Source of the DNA: Pisolithus tinctorius
Lineage: Eukaryota > Basidiomycota > Agaricomycetes > Boletales > Pisolithaceae
Direction of reading: 5' to 3'
NCBI GenBank assembly: GCA_024663395.1
Contig: JANFAH010000007.1
Span: 2,108,001-2,172,000, forward strand
Length of the DNA stretch: 64,000 nucleotides
The position numbers and the translations under genes were made by a program. Below the pieces are notes generated by a model. The model searched no databases. It was not told the DNA's origin and saw only the letters and a program-made list of their open reading frames with translations. Below are positions 42,062 through 52,946 of the stretch, in pieces. Each line of letters opens with the position of its first letter. The first letter of the stretch is position 1.

Positions 42062-43022
42062 ATGGGGCTTCCGAATCGCGATGTCCCTAGAAAGAGTATT
42101 AGGGGTAACCATGTTCGCGCTCTCCTCGACGAGATACGCACACTGCGCCCGGAACTTGCTGCGTCCGAACAGTCTGTCAAAGTTGACGACTTCGCATTGG
42201 CCGTCATACTTAGCTCACTTCTGGAGGACAATGACGACGACGACGACGACAACAACAACAACAACAACAACAAAAACAAGGGGGGCATCCGCAATATTGT
42301 TATCTCATACTTGACATGTGAGTGGTATTTTGATGACCCTTCTAATATTTTATCTATTTCTAACCATCTATGTACACAGCTATTCCCCCTCTCTTCTTTG
42401 GCGCAGGTTCACTAGAAGACATTGGCAAGCACGAAAAGGAGTTCAAGGAAATCAAAGAAACATTACTGGAACGCACGAAAAACCTAACCGTCGTTGCCAC
42501 CCTTGCGGTCTCGTACGTCCCAGAATGAGTTGCTCTGATGTACCCCTTGTATACTCACTCTGTCACAATGCAAGGGCGACTGTTGCGTTTCTGACCACCG
42601 CTCCTCCAACCCCCTATGCAGCGTGGGACAAGGAATTCCCATACCTTTGTATCGCATTGACTTGTGGGTGTGGTATACTGTCCGCTGGAAGCGGTCTTGG
42701 ATTAATTATGTACTTGGGCACCATGACCCGCCAATCTGTCAAAGTGAGTGTGGTCACTGTTACCTATGATTCCTATCGCTTTGTTAACAACCAACGACTA
42801 TAGGGATTGAACAACAAGTGCTTTAAAGGCTGGGCTGCTGAGGCGTTGTTGATAACTCCATCTGCCTTCCTGATCGCGGGAGCGTTCTGTGCTTGCTTAG
42901 CATGGCTTGGCGCTGTCTGGTACTGTGACAGGTTTTGGCTGAAGATAGTAATGATGGTTTTGACCGCCGTGTGCTCAGCGCTCATTGTGGTCCTGTACCT
43001 GTTTATTCCCTGGCTCAGTTAG
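42062..43022 (+). CDS. Small multi-pass membrane protein, four exons
   Basis: Exons 42062-42317, 42407-42512, 42575-42743 and 42804-43022 join into a 249-residue frame. Donors are GTGAGT, GTACGT and GTGAGT; all acceptors end in AG; phases match at each junction. The N-terminal part is charged and contains an Asp run followed by an Asn run from a (GAC)n(AAC)n microsatellite (about 42235-42275). Then a Lys/Glu-rich helix, KHEKEFKEIKETLLERTKNL, precedes the first membrane segment (TVVATLAVSATVAFLTT). Further hydrophobic segments are CIALTCGCGILSAGSGLGLI, ALLITPSAFLIAGAFCACLA and IVMMVLTAVCSALIVVLYLF. The layout (soluble helix, then about four membrane spans) matches small basidiomycete membrane proteins of unknown role; I do not recognise a function. 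The gene lies in duplicate copy 2 only. Confidence 0.85.
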
Positions 43023-44575
43023 CTCTGCTACTATATCACAACACACATCTTGTATTTTCTGGATACTTGGGATTGGAACATCGAAATTCGTATCTTGGAA
43101 GTCAGTCCCTGGCAACAGCCACCGTGGACGCAAAAGAATTCGTTGAGGTTTGCGGTTATCATGATGCCTTTCAAATCTACTCCGGGTCGTTTGCGACAAC
43201 CTGTTGCGCTGGTGGATTTGATGGAGCTGTCTGGTCCAAGAGCACTCGGCAACACTGCAGTGATTGGTATGACAGCGTGTAGATGCACGAGGAACATACG
43301 ACAGTACCTCTTTCTGCGAGTGTAACTGTCCGGCGCACTTCACGACGCTTCCTCGATTCCCTGCCACACGAATCGGACCTCACGGAATGGTAGCTAACTG
43401 TGACCATAGTAATGAACCTTGCGTATCGCTTCTGCTGACTCTGCTTTGCAAAGCAACGATAGTGGAACATGCACACACACGGTTTCATTTCCTATGAATG
43501 TACATTCATGCCGAAATCTGAGCACCTGCTTTGGACCGGATCGCAGGCACGACCTCAAGTCGAGAAGGGAACTCTCGCTTGGCAGCCACCGACCACCCTT
43601 CTGGAACAACTAACACATGTCATGGTGAAGGTCCGGTCGATCCTCGCCTTCATGTGCATCCGAGTAAACATAGTGCGCATAGTGGTCAAGGGAGCCCTAC
43701 TAGTCCCGCTGGGGATATTCATGGCGCGTTCCACTATCATCTCCGGTTCTGCGACAACGGCCGCCATATACATCTTTGACTCTGGCCAAGCTGGAAGGCC
43801 ATGGCATTTGTGCATTTGTGCATTCTCTGTTGTAGCAACGTTCCTCGGGAACGAGGACGACGAATTCTGCACGTAAATGGCACAAAATCAAGGAAATCTT
43901 GTGAAACGACGAGTGGCCACTAAGAAGTAGACGATTTTGCGAACAATCAATTCCCGTTATGTCCTTGGGCCGCCCCTAGGGGTGGAAATCCGCAAAGCCA
44001 TGGCAATGGTTTGCTGGAACTGGACTCTAAAGTTCAGCGTAACCATTAATTGAGCAGGAGGTGAAGGAGGTTCGCACTTACCTACCGCGCACAATTGTTC
44101 ATCTTGCCTCAAGATCGCATTCATCATAACCGGTAAGTGTCGAGTGAACCGGAAGTCAACTGAGCAACTTCATTCCGATCATGCCCCCGTCGAATACGTC
44201 ACGCTGACGTGTCCAGTCGCGACTCTCCGACCATAAGCACTCCTTATCGTTCGACGGAGGAACCTGGAACAGACATGTACCGCTTTTTGGCGCGATAGTT
44301 GGGTGAGCCCCCCGAAGCTCTACCGTTCGGACTCCCTACCAAGCACTTCTCCATATTCCAAGTCATCTTGAACGTCCTCCGAAGAAGGAACTGAAAAGCA
44401 TATCCGCCCCGCAGAAGGGTTCGTATCACATCTTCGAGCGCAACGTTACCATGTGCTCCACGCATCCCTGCCATTCCACAGGTGACGGTGAAACGAGGAT
44501 CTCTGTCAGAAGTCTGCAACGCACATGGATCTCCATATGACCCTCTGCCAGCGTAAGCCTAATCCAGCGATAAGA
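43023..44575. other. Intergenic; weak hydrophobic ORF, no confident gene
   Basis: Begins with the 3' untranslated region of the membrane gene. An ORF on the plus strand at 43469-43876 (135 codons) has hydrophobic stretches (VRSILAFMCIRVNIVRIVVK) and might be a fragment of another membrane protein, but lacks supporting splice context. The last 500 bases are CpG-rich and act as upstream region of the cerato-platanin gene. Confidence 0.4.
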
Positions 44576-44587
44576 ATATATATAAAG
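44576..44587 (+). promoter_or_regulatory. TATA box of the cerato-platanin gene
   Basis: TATATATAAAGG about 110 bases before the ATG at 44696, in a CpG-rich region. Distance fits a fungal core promoter with a short leader. Confidence 0.55.
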
Positions 44588-44695
44588 GCGTCGACGGCGC
44601 GATACTTTACCAGACTCGTGCCTCCGTCGGTCTGCCAGGCCTGATTCCTCATCCGATCTCATCCCTGCGACCGAGACAAGCGCCATTCGCAAACA

Positions 44696-45118
44696 ATGCT
44701 GTACCTCTACTTCAGTTTTGCTGTCTTCCTCTCCACGCCTGTTCTCGGGCAGATGGCCACTTTTCTCGCCTATGACGCCATCTGTGGCGATGCCAACTGT
44801 CCCCTCTCCAGTCTCGCCTGCTCTGACGGGTCCAACGGACTCGAAAGCAAAGGGTACACCACCTTTAGCTCCTTCCCCAACTTCCCTTACCTCGGGGGCG
44901 CACCAACCATCGCGAACTGGAACGATGCTAACTGCGGCAAATGTTACGCCATCACGTATGCAAAGAACACTATCAACGTCCTTGCGCTGGATGTGTCGAA
45001 GGATGGGTTTACGGTGGCACCGCAGGCGATGAACGTACTGACGAACAGGCAGGCGAGCGCGTTAGGGAGGGTGGAGGTCACTGCAACTGAAGTGCCCGCT
45101 AGTGAATGTGGCTTGTGA
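44696..45118 (+). CDS. Cerato-platanin family secreted protein
   Basis: Single exon of 140 residues. The first 18 residues form a signal peptide (hydrophobic core then PVLG), leaving a mature protein of about 122. Family hallmarks are present in order: YD near the start, CSDGSNGL, FPYLGG, a Trp followed by NCGKCYAITY, a VLALDVSKDGF strand, APQAMNVLTN, and the closing CGL. The four family cysteines are C42, C80, C83 and C138; C30 and C35 are extra and could form another disulfide. Cerato-platanins are small secreted cell-wall-associated proteins of filamentous fungi that bind chitin oligomers and are expansin-like in fold; several act as elicitors in plants. The frame and stop are clean. An obvious TATA box lies upstream. 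Alternative identities are unlikely. Confidence 0.93.
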   Translation: MLYLYFSFAVFLSTPVLGQMATFLAYDAICGDANCPLSSLACSDGSNGLESKGYTTFSSFPNFPYLGGAPTIANWNDANCGKCYAITYAKNTINVLALDVSKDGFTVAPQAMNVLTNRQASALGRVEVTATEVPASECGL

Positions 45119-46179
45119 GGATGGGATGTGACAGCGCAGTTAACCTTGCGAGCAGTATGCTAGCAGGGATCAGCATTAAAGGACCTTGTCTGTGTTTCTT
45201 GGCGATGTATCGAGTTCTGTACATGGACCCATTGATCCTTTGATTAGAATACGGGCTTCTTGTTATATCTTCACTTGGACATCTTGTACCAGGATGTTGT
45301 CGGTGCCTTTATCCATCAGGAAAATAACACTTTACTATTTTTGACTTTTTGTGACAATTGTGACATTTTGGGAAGGAATCTACCATTGTTACCCATGTCC
45401 TGCAGGCATGGCTGCACTGTTCTCACTGATTTTGGTCTTGTTCAAACCACCTAATTCATAGCTTTCAGTAGATACCACATACATTCAAATTGATGGAGGT
45501 TCCAAAGAGATATTGTGATTTTTCTCTCAGACAGTGTGCATCACACCAATGGCTCAACATCTCTGAATTTTCAGATGTTTTCTAGTCTTCTTGGCTTAGA
45601 TATATCATCACTTAGTTGTCTCAATAGATTCTGTTCTCTTTTCATTCTTCAAAATGCTGTTTATGGTCAGAAAAAAGTACAGATAGTAGGTTCCTTCCCA
45701 AAAAGTTGCAAATAGTCACAATAGTCACAAAAAAGTCAAAAAAAGTCACAAAAAGGTCAAAAATAGTAAAGTGTTAATTTCCTGATGTTGGAACCTTAGA
45801 CTTGATACATGGTTTGTATAACGAGCGATTAGTGTAACATTCTTGCAATGAAAAGCAGTAACTACTGTCAGGTAGTGTTGCATTGTTCACAGCACAGACC
45901 CTTCAGTCACCTGTAGGCCTGAAAGTGGGTCATCCGACATGTACATTTTGTCCTAAAAGTGGGACTAACCAATGTCGGCTGATGGTGCCCAAAGGTGGGT
46001 AGGCCAGTGTGTGGAAGTGGGGTCAGCCAACCTGTTTGGAGGGTGGACCCACTGCCTGGAAGTTAATGAAGGTATGAGTATCTCAGTGTATGAAGTAATC
46101 ACTTTATTAGTACCTAATGAAGGTATGAGTATCTACACTATGTCAGTACCAAGTTAATGAATGTAAGTATAAGTATGCT
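45119..46179. other. Intergenic with a MITE-like fold-back; no gene seen
   Basis: It contains the 3' flank of the cerato-platanin gene and the fold-back at 45314-45787. From about 45910 short duplications appear (GAAGGTATGAGTATCT twice, near 46067 and 46118; CAGTGTATGAAGTAA twice, near 46084 and 46185). Confidence 0.5.
45314..45787. mobile_element. MITE-like fold-back element (474 bp)
   Basis: Arms of about 85 bp at 45314-45398 and 45700-45787 are imperfect inverted repeats: CATCAGGAAA, then AACACTTTACTATTTTTGAC, a run of short GTGAC/TTTTTGAC words, and TTGGGAAGGAA on each side. The interior has no coding frame. Target duplications are not clear. Likely a non-autonomous DNA transposon. Confidence 0.6.
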
Positions 46180-46356
46180 CACCTCAGTGTATGAAGTAAC
46201 CACTGAGGTGGAAAAGAATGGTGCAGAAAATTTATAGTACCATAATTAGTAAGTGTAGTGACATCAGAATTTAATTCCAAGGGTTGGGGAGAAATTCCGA
46301 GCCCTCTGGGCAAAACTCCAAGACACTACTGTAATTCCAGATTGCATTCTCAACAC
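46180..46356 (-). repeat. Ty1/copia 3' LTR (left boundary unknown)
   Basis: The sense strand begins TGTTGAGAATGC at 46356, right after a polypurine tract TTGAGGGGGAG (46367-46357), the usual copia arrangement. The matching 5' LTR was not found in the window, so the outer end cannot be fixed. Confidence 0.6.
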
Positions 46357-46374
46357 TCCCCCTCAATCAGAATG

Positions 46375-48069
46375 AAGTTCAAGTGCAGATGCAAAGTGTT
46401 TCACCTTGATGCTAGGTAAAGGTTTGGTAAGGGTATTGGTGACCATGTCATCAGTAGGACAATAAATTAAATGAAAGGAATGGTTTTCCACAGTGAAACA
46501 AATGAAATGGTATCATATATCAATGTGCTTGGTGCAAGTGTGGTAACTGCCATCCTTGGTGAGTGTGATGGCAGATTGGCTGTTGGAATACAGTGGGATA
46601 GGATGTTTGAGTGGTCGGAAAACTTCCCCAATGAGTCGTTGAAGCCACAGGCCCTCTTTGGCTGCATGAGTTGCTGCAACATACTCTGCTTCAGCAGTGG
46701 AGAGCATTATGAGTTCTTGTTTCTGTGAAGCCCAACTGATAGCTCCACCATCTAGTAGGTAGGTGTATCTGCTTATAGTGCGTCAATGCTCCTGAGAAGC
46801 TCCATCTGCATTGGTATAGCCCTCGAGACCTTGTTCTGAATTTCTGAACATCAAAGTGAGTGCTTTTGTGCCTGAGATATACCTGTAGACTTGTTTCATG
46901 GCCTCCCAGTGAGTCATGTTGGGTGCATTGTTGAACTGTGCGACTGTGGAGACAGCAAATGCAATGTCAGGGTGTGTTCCAACAGCAAGGTGCATGAGGG
47001 AGCCAATGGCAGCACAGTAGGGTATGTTCTTCATGCATGCAGCTTCTTCGGCTGGCTGCAGAATTTCTCTGTGGGAGAGTTTTATGCCAGGGTCCATTGG
47101 AATTGTGGCAGGTTTGCAGTCAGCAAGGTTGTATTTCATTAGGATGGCCTTGATGTATGACTGCTGGGATAGCAATATGGTGCAGGCTTCTCTGTTCCAT
47201 GTCACCTTCATCCCAAGTAGCCAACTGATGGGCCCTAGGTTGGAGATTTTAAAACGAGTGCTGATCTCCTGTTTGAACAAGTGAATTAACAATGGGGAAC
47301 TGCCTGTTACAGTGCAGTCATTGACATGGCTGGCAAGGATGAGGATTTCTGATCCTATATGACCATAGAATACTCCCCAGTCTGTGTGTGCCCTGGTGAG
47401 CCCAAGGTCTGCAAGAGCAGTGCATAGCTTCTGGTACCACCAAAGCACACCTTGTTTCAAGATGTATAATGCTACATTTAGCTTCCCAACTGGACAGGAA
47501 AAATTCCGCCCTACAGTGTAGCCCTCAGGGAGCTCCATGTAGACGTCTTTGCCATCTCCAAGTTTGCCATTGAGGAATGCCAAGTGGAAATCGAATACAT
47601 CAATATCCCAGTCATTGCATGCAGCAATTGCTAGTATGGTGCAGAGAGATGTGAGTCTTGTGACAGGAGCATATGTTTCATCATAGTCAATGCCCTGGAT
47701 CTGAGAGTAGCCCTTAGCGACTAGGCAGGCCTTGTACTTCTTGATTTCTCTGGCAGCATTGCATTTGATCTTGAAGACCCATTTGCATCCTACAATGTTT
47801 GCACCTTTGGGGCACTCAACAACATCCCAGGTATGCACTTCCTCTAGGCTCTGTAATTCCACATTTATGGCATTTTGCCACTTCAGGATATCGTCCTCAG
47901 TGAAGACCTTGGCAAATTCCTTGTATCTTTCCAGAAGCTGATGTGAGTCAAAGTGTGGAAAGGTGGTGAAAACCAACCAAAACCAACACAAAAGACAAAT
48001 GATGTGTGAGTGGTGGTGTGCCTCTGCAGAACCTGGACTGCAGAAAAATCTAAGAGGGGGAAATTTCAA
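46375..48069 (-). pseudogene. pol: Ty1/copia pol, C-terminal part: RT and RNase H
   Basis: Minus-strand frame with copia RT motifs: KWQNAINVELQSLEEVHTW, CKWVFKIKCN, QGIDYDETYAPVTRL, FLNGKL..DVYMELPEGY, then the catalytic box, which reads HVND instead of YVDD, so one catalytic Asp is Asn. LGMKVTW and PYCAAIGSLMHLA follow. RNase H has STAEAEYVAATHAAKE and the SAITLTKD..HTCTKHIDI block. TGA stops at 46785-46783 and 46515-46513 stand where the family has Arg. Gag, protease and integrase are missing on the 5' side; sequence beyond 48070 is unrelated. A 5'-truncated dead copy. Confidence 0.87.
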
Positions 48070-49496
48070 TGGCAGGTGCTCCTAGCACAAGTCAACAATG
48101 AGTTACACAGGAGACGACAAGCAAGTGATGATTGGATGGGGGATGCTGAACAGAGTGAAGGTGTTCAGCCGAAAGGACCTGGGATGATGGACTTTGATAA
48201 GACATGCTCCTGGTGCAAGTTGATGATGAGTTATGCAGGAGTGGATGGATGACTAAGCAAGAGTGCTGACTAAGTGTGGATAAGACTGCCGATGATGGAT
48301 GGTGGTAGATAGACTCTTCCAAATGAGCCTCAACTACCAATGATATGAATGATGACAGATAGACTCTTCTGAATGAGCCTCAACTGTCAACAACAAGATA
48401 TGCACTGAACTGGCTGCTGAGTGACTTCTGGTTCACTTCCTGATTGCTTCTTGGTAGCTAAGTACATGGGGGTTTATATACTGTGGGGGGAGCACAGCTT
48501 GTGACAAACAAGGCACAAACACTTGGTAAGTAATGAGTAAGGACTGAGTAATCATGATGAGTAAGCAAGCAAAGAAGATTGGTAAGTATTTGCAATAAAT
48601 GAGTCAAGGATATTCAAAAGATCACAGGATGAGTCAAATGGAGTCAGAAACTGAGTAAGCGCACTGATATCACATTAGGGGGTGGCGATGCAAGTCAGAT
48701 CTCAGCAGAGACATCTCTAGATCCAAAGATGGCATGACAGATGGGTGGTGTTTCCAAACAGGGAAGTATTAATTCCAGAATTGAAGGGCATGAGTCAGGT
48801 GTCAAAGGGGGCTAGGGTGTTGAGGGTCTGTGGAGCAATGGGAGCATACATGATTGTGTCTCCCACCCTTTTGTCCTCTCAGTGAAGTTAACAAAAACTT
48901 CATGAATGGGGTTCTGATGGAGGAGGAGGAGAAGGGGGGACGTCTTCTGCTGGATCTTGCAGTAAGAAGGCAAGATGCACATCATACTTGTCATGGATGC
49001 AATCAGGGAGGCTGGAGAACAGTAGATTATACTGCAGCTGTCGCAATGCGGGAAGAATGATGGATGAGACTGGAATAAAGATGGTGCAGGGAGCAGGGAG
49101 GAACGATCCATATGCTTCATCAAGAGGGGAGACTGAAACAACCACATAAGACCTTTCTAACCAAGTGACAGACCTGAGGCAACCAAAGAACATCCTTCTG
49201 GAAGTCATACTGACAAGGAGAACATGCTGACCAAGCTGCATGGGATGGGACAGGGCTGACAACGACAGGATGAACCAGGGGGCTTCAGGATGGAAGCTGG
49301 TGGGAATGCCTGGCAGATATACATAGCCACTGTCTCTGGCAAATGAGACAAGCGAGATGATTGACAAAGAGGTGGCCATGATTGATGGACTTAGCAAAAT
49401 GAGTGTCTGATGGATGGAGTGCTGTAGACATGCATAGGGTGTGAGGATCCTCTCCAAATTTGGAAGGAAGAATTGTGGGGCTGAGCACTTTAAGTG
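48070..49496. other. Unassigned repetitive sequence, no confident gene
   Basis: It holds short direct duplications (about 48080/48210 around CACAAGTC..ATGAGTTA, and 48309/48359 around GATAGACTCTTC..ATGAGCCTCAACT). A minus-strand ORF at 48900-49457 (185 codons) is hydrophobic and Ser/Leu-rich, with no family motif I recognise. It could be decayed transposon sequence. Confidence 0.35.
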
Positions 49497-49782
49497 AGTG
49501 TGACAACTGAGTTGATATCTTTGGAAATGGCAGAGATACGATGAAAACCGGAATGCTGTACACAGGTGCTAAAAACCTTTAATGCATGCTTAACTCGCTT
49601 CCTCTTTTCTCTTTAGCACTGATGACTCGTTCTTGTGCAAAGGATGACTGTTAATGTCCAGCAGTCTTTCTACGCATGAGGCCTCTAGTCTTCATCTGCA
49701 TGCATGGGCATTATGCACAACTCGTCAATGAGTTAGGCAGAGTCAGCTGTAACCATGTCCACAACACCTTTGGTGTGTGACA
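49497..49782 (-). repeat. Left 286-bp inverted repeat around fragment E
   Basis: Reverse complement of 52304-52589 with about seven differences, all transitions. The inner end reads TGTCACACACC in the minus strand and the far end is GTTGTCACACTCA, so each arm could be an LTR (TG..CA). It cuts the protease frame of E exactly after Ala-Glu-Val. Confidence 0.85.
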
Positions 49783-51668
49783 CCAAACCTCAGCCTTTGT
49801 CGAGGCTTGGGTGGCTTCTAACTCTGTGGACAAAGTAGTTTTATTAATAGACACTTCCAACTTCTTGGATAGTGGCTCCTTCATGGAGATTTCCTTTATG
49901 TTAGTTTTATTCAGGTATTTGAAACCATCATCCCAGCATGTGATCTTACTGGTTTCCCAGTTCATCTGTGGCTTGAATTCCTTCAGGAATGGCATTCCAA
50001 GAAGCACATGTTCTTTTCCAATGAGGGGTCCAATGTAGCACTTGACTTGGACGAACCGTTCCTTGATTTCCATTTTGATGGTACACTTTCGAGTTACCCA
50101 TTCTTTGTCCTTTCCAGTAAACGAAGTAGTCTTGAACTTTCTTTCGACTCAATAAGTCGGTATTTGAAGTTTCTTGACCATTTGTTCAGAAATGAGCGAA
50201 ACTTCAGTGCCTGAGTCGATACAGGCCCATATTCCTGCCTTGTAGTCAGGTAAAATCACAAGTCCGAGCGGGGAACAAATTCACATATTGGACTCATCAT
50301 CTATAGAAGTACACTTAGCCGACAGAACAGAGACCAGACTGACTGATGCAGGAATGGATTCAGCAGTCCTCTTTAAAAACCCAACAACTTCTTTTCCTCA
50401 TTGTTTGCTTCCCTATTTCCTATGTAGGTGGTCTTGGCACCATCTTCGGAAACTATGATGCAAATGTTTGAGAGTTGCTTGGCTTTGCAGTCCCTCTTGT
50501 AGTGACCCTTCTTGTTGCAGTTATAACACGTTACATCAGCAGCAGAGCACCAAATGTTCTTCTTTCATTTATCGACATCCATAGCATCAGGATCTTGGGA
50601 GTTGTTTCGGAAATGAACGAACTTCCTTTCATAACGAGATTCCTTCCCTTCTAAGATATGCTTGGTGGTGATCGCAGTTCAGGCTTCTCCTGCGACTCTA
50701 ATCCACTCCAAAACAGTGTTCAGGGCCCACCCAGAATTAAGGATCCAGTCTCGGTATTCCTTGTTGAGACCTTTTTCAAAGAAGATTCCCGCTTCCCAGG
50801 ATTCTTCCTTCAGTTGGGCTTTGTTGACCAACCCTGTGAACTCTGTGATGTAGGCTTCGAGTTCACGTTTCCCTTGTTTGATGCTCGAGAGACAGAGGAT
50901 AGCGAGAGTGGTTTGATCTCCAGATTCGAAGGTTGCTTTCAGCCAGGCAACGAAGGTTTTGAAATCATCAGTGTAGTAGATTTGCCCATCCAGTAGCTTG
51001 TTTTCGTTCTGGTAGTTTTCTGTGAAGGAAACCACAGCTCCCTTAGTCATATATGTGAGTGCGAAAGAGATCTTGAGAGCCTCGGTATTGTAGACATGTC
51101 GATTAAGGTTAAGGTAACCTTCCACTTGAGTAAGCCAGGTCTGAAGACCGTTATGACTTCTGTTGTATTCACTGGGTCACCCTATGTTAAATTCCCAACC
51201 TCCGTTTGGGGGTCATTCATATGGCACATCATTGTCATCATACTTGGTTTTCCCCTTACTGCCACCACCAGTGGATGGCTCTGGGAGTATGTCCTTTCTG
51301 AAGTTTCGAGTGTACCAATTTATGAGCATTTGCTCACTGGGCATTCCCTGTGGGAAAGGATCACTGGTTGAATTCGAAATCAACCTATGGGCTTCTTCCA
51401 CCATGTGGATCTGTTGATCCTCCATTCATTGATGCATCTCCTCTTCGGTATACATTTTAGGAGGCATTTCAGGAGTGGACTCTCCCTGACCTTGTGTCAA
51501 TGACATTACATTAGATTGATCGGCTTCTTGTTCTTCTTTGAGGACTGATCTGAAAGAAGTATCAGACTTCTGATCATCTTCTTCTCCTGAACTAAGCACA
51601 ACTTTGGACTCCTGGTAATGGGATAACAAAGATAAATGTGGGTTTGAAGCGGTAGCTGACAGTCCCAA
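49783..51668 (-). pseudogene. gag: Fragment E: gag and protease of a D-like gypsy element
   Basis: Minus-strand gag frame from about 51668 with at least five TGA stops (for example 51428-51426, 51215-51213 and 50681-50679), all readable through. The core FALTYMTKGAVVSFTENYQ and the QGKRELEAYITEFTGLVNKAQ region are clearly related to Gag of element D. The knuckle CYNCNKKGHYKRDC lies near 50525. Gag ends Gly-Phe-stop (TAA 50375-50373) at a slippery heptamer, and protease follows in the -1 frame with CIDSGTEVSLIS (near 50205) and HVLLGMPFL. The frame is cut at 49783 by the left inverted repeat, so RT and integrase are absent. Confidence 0.82.
50373..50382 (-). promoter_or_regulatory. Candidate -1 frameshift site, gag/pro of fragment E
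   Basis: Heptamer G GGT TTT in gag phase at 50382-50376 followed directly by TAA; the protease frame is -1. Same layout as in elements A and D. Confidence 0.6.
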
Positions 51669-52303
51669 TTGACCAAGAGGGATAGGAGGTAAAGGAGGAT
51701 TTCTTCCAAGTCCTAATGGGTTAGGTCAAGGAGGGATAGGAGGCTTACACTTTGATGGGTTAGACACTTTAACGAATAGTGACAATGAAGGCTGAGGGAG
51801 GATTTATTATCTGAAGATAACCTGTCAGCAAAGGGGAGAAAGATTCTGGACTCTAGGGAGGCGATCTATTAAAGCCAAGAGGCTGCCTGTAGAGGGTTAA
51901 GCCGGGTGAAAAAGGTGGATTGAAAAAGTGGTTTTGTTGAAGTTCAGAAAACCGAGGGACGAGTTTGACTTTTGTGTGAAGAGGTTGAATGAGTCCCAAA
52001 AGCTGTGTACAGTTTTTCGATTTTGTTATGCTTGCAATGAGTAACTTTGTCAAATGGACTAGGCACGAATGTCACGAGGGGAAACTATGGGCTGAACTTA
52101 TCGTAACCCCTATGGCTCCATTTGTTATTGACAAGTACTGGCAGAGGTTACCCCTACTGGCAAGTTCTTCTGAGATCACAACAGAGAGGGAACAGAGTAT
52201 GAGTCAAAGATAATAGCTGAGTTGCAAGTAATCAAAAAACTGAGGATACACAGTATGGTATGGGGGTTTAAATAACTCAGGACATGAGTACTGTACCAGT
52301 CAC
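51669..52303 (-). other. Leader region of fragment E
   Basis: No coding frame. In sense orientation a TATTTAAAC box lies near 52272, suggesting a promoter, possibly within an unrecognised LTR of E. Confidence 0.35.
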
Positions 52304-52589
52304 TGTCACACACCAAAGGTGTTGTGGACATGGTTACAGCTGACTCTGCCTAACTCGTTGACGAGTTGTGCACAATGCCCATGCATGCAGATGAAGACTA
52401 GAGGCCTCATGCGTAGAAAGACTGCTGGACATTAACAGTCATCCTTTGCACAAGAACGAGTCATCAGTGCTAAAGAGAAAAGAGGAAGTGAGTTAAGCAT
52501 GCATTAAAGGTTTTTAGTGCCCGTGTACAGCATTCTGGTTTTCATCGTATCTCTGCCATTTCCAAAGATATCAACTCAGTTGTCACACT
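52304..52589 (+). repeat. Right 286-bp inverted repeat around fragment E
   Basis: Mirror copy of 49497-49782. The plus strand begins TGTCACACACC and ends near GTTGTCACACTCA. Confidence 0.85.
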
Positions 52590-52946
52590 CATATGGAAAG
52601 CCAGAGCATCATGCTCCCCCAGATTTCGGACTTTGGTGAACTGCATTCTGTATTTGGGAGTTTGGCGTTTGAGGACCTCAAGTACCACAAATTACATATT
52701 CAACTTTGATAGATTACACTGTGGACTTGGGAGTTTTGCATTTTGGACTTTGGAGTTTTGTGTTTCGGACTTTGGAGTTTTGCATTTTGGACTTTGGAGT
52801 TTTGCATTTCGTACTTGGGAGTTTTGCAGATCATACTTGGGAGTTTTGCACATTGTTCTAAGTAGCTCCGTGTACTGTCCTTCGCATTTCATATGGACTA
52901 TGTATTGTGAAGAACAACTAAGAACAACGATCGCAATATTGCTTAT
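52590..52946. repeat. 22-bp minisatellite (about 7 units) and flanks
   Basis: From about 52725 to 52860 the unit GGAGTTTTGCATTTTGGACTT repeats with small changes. Nothing coding is seen. Confidence 0.7.
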
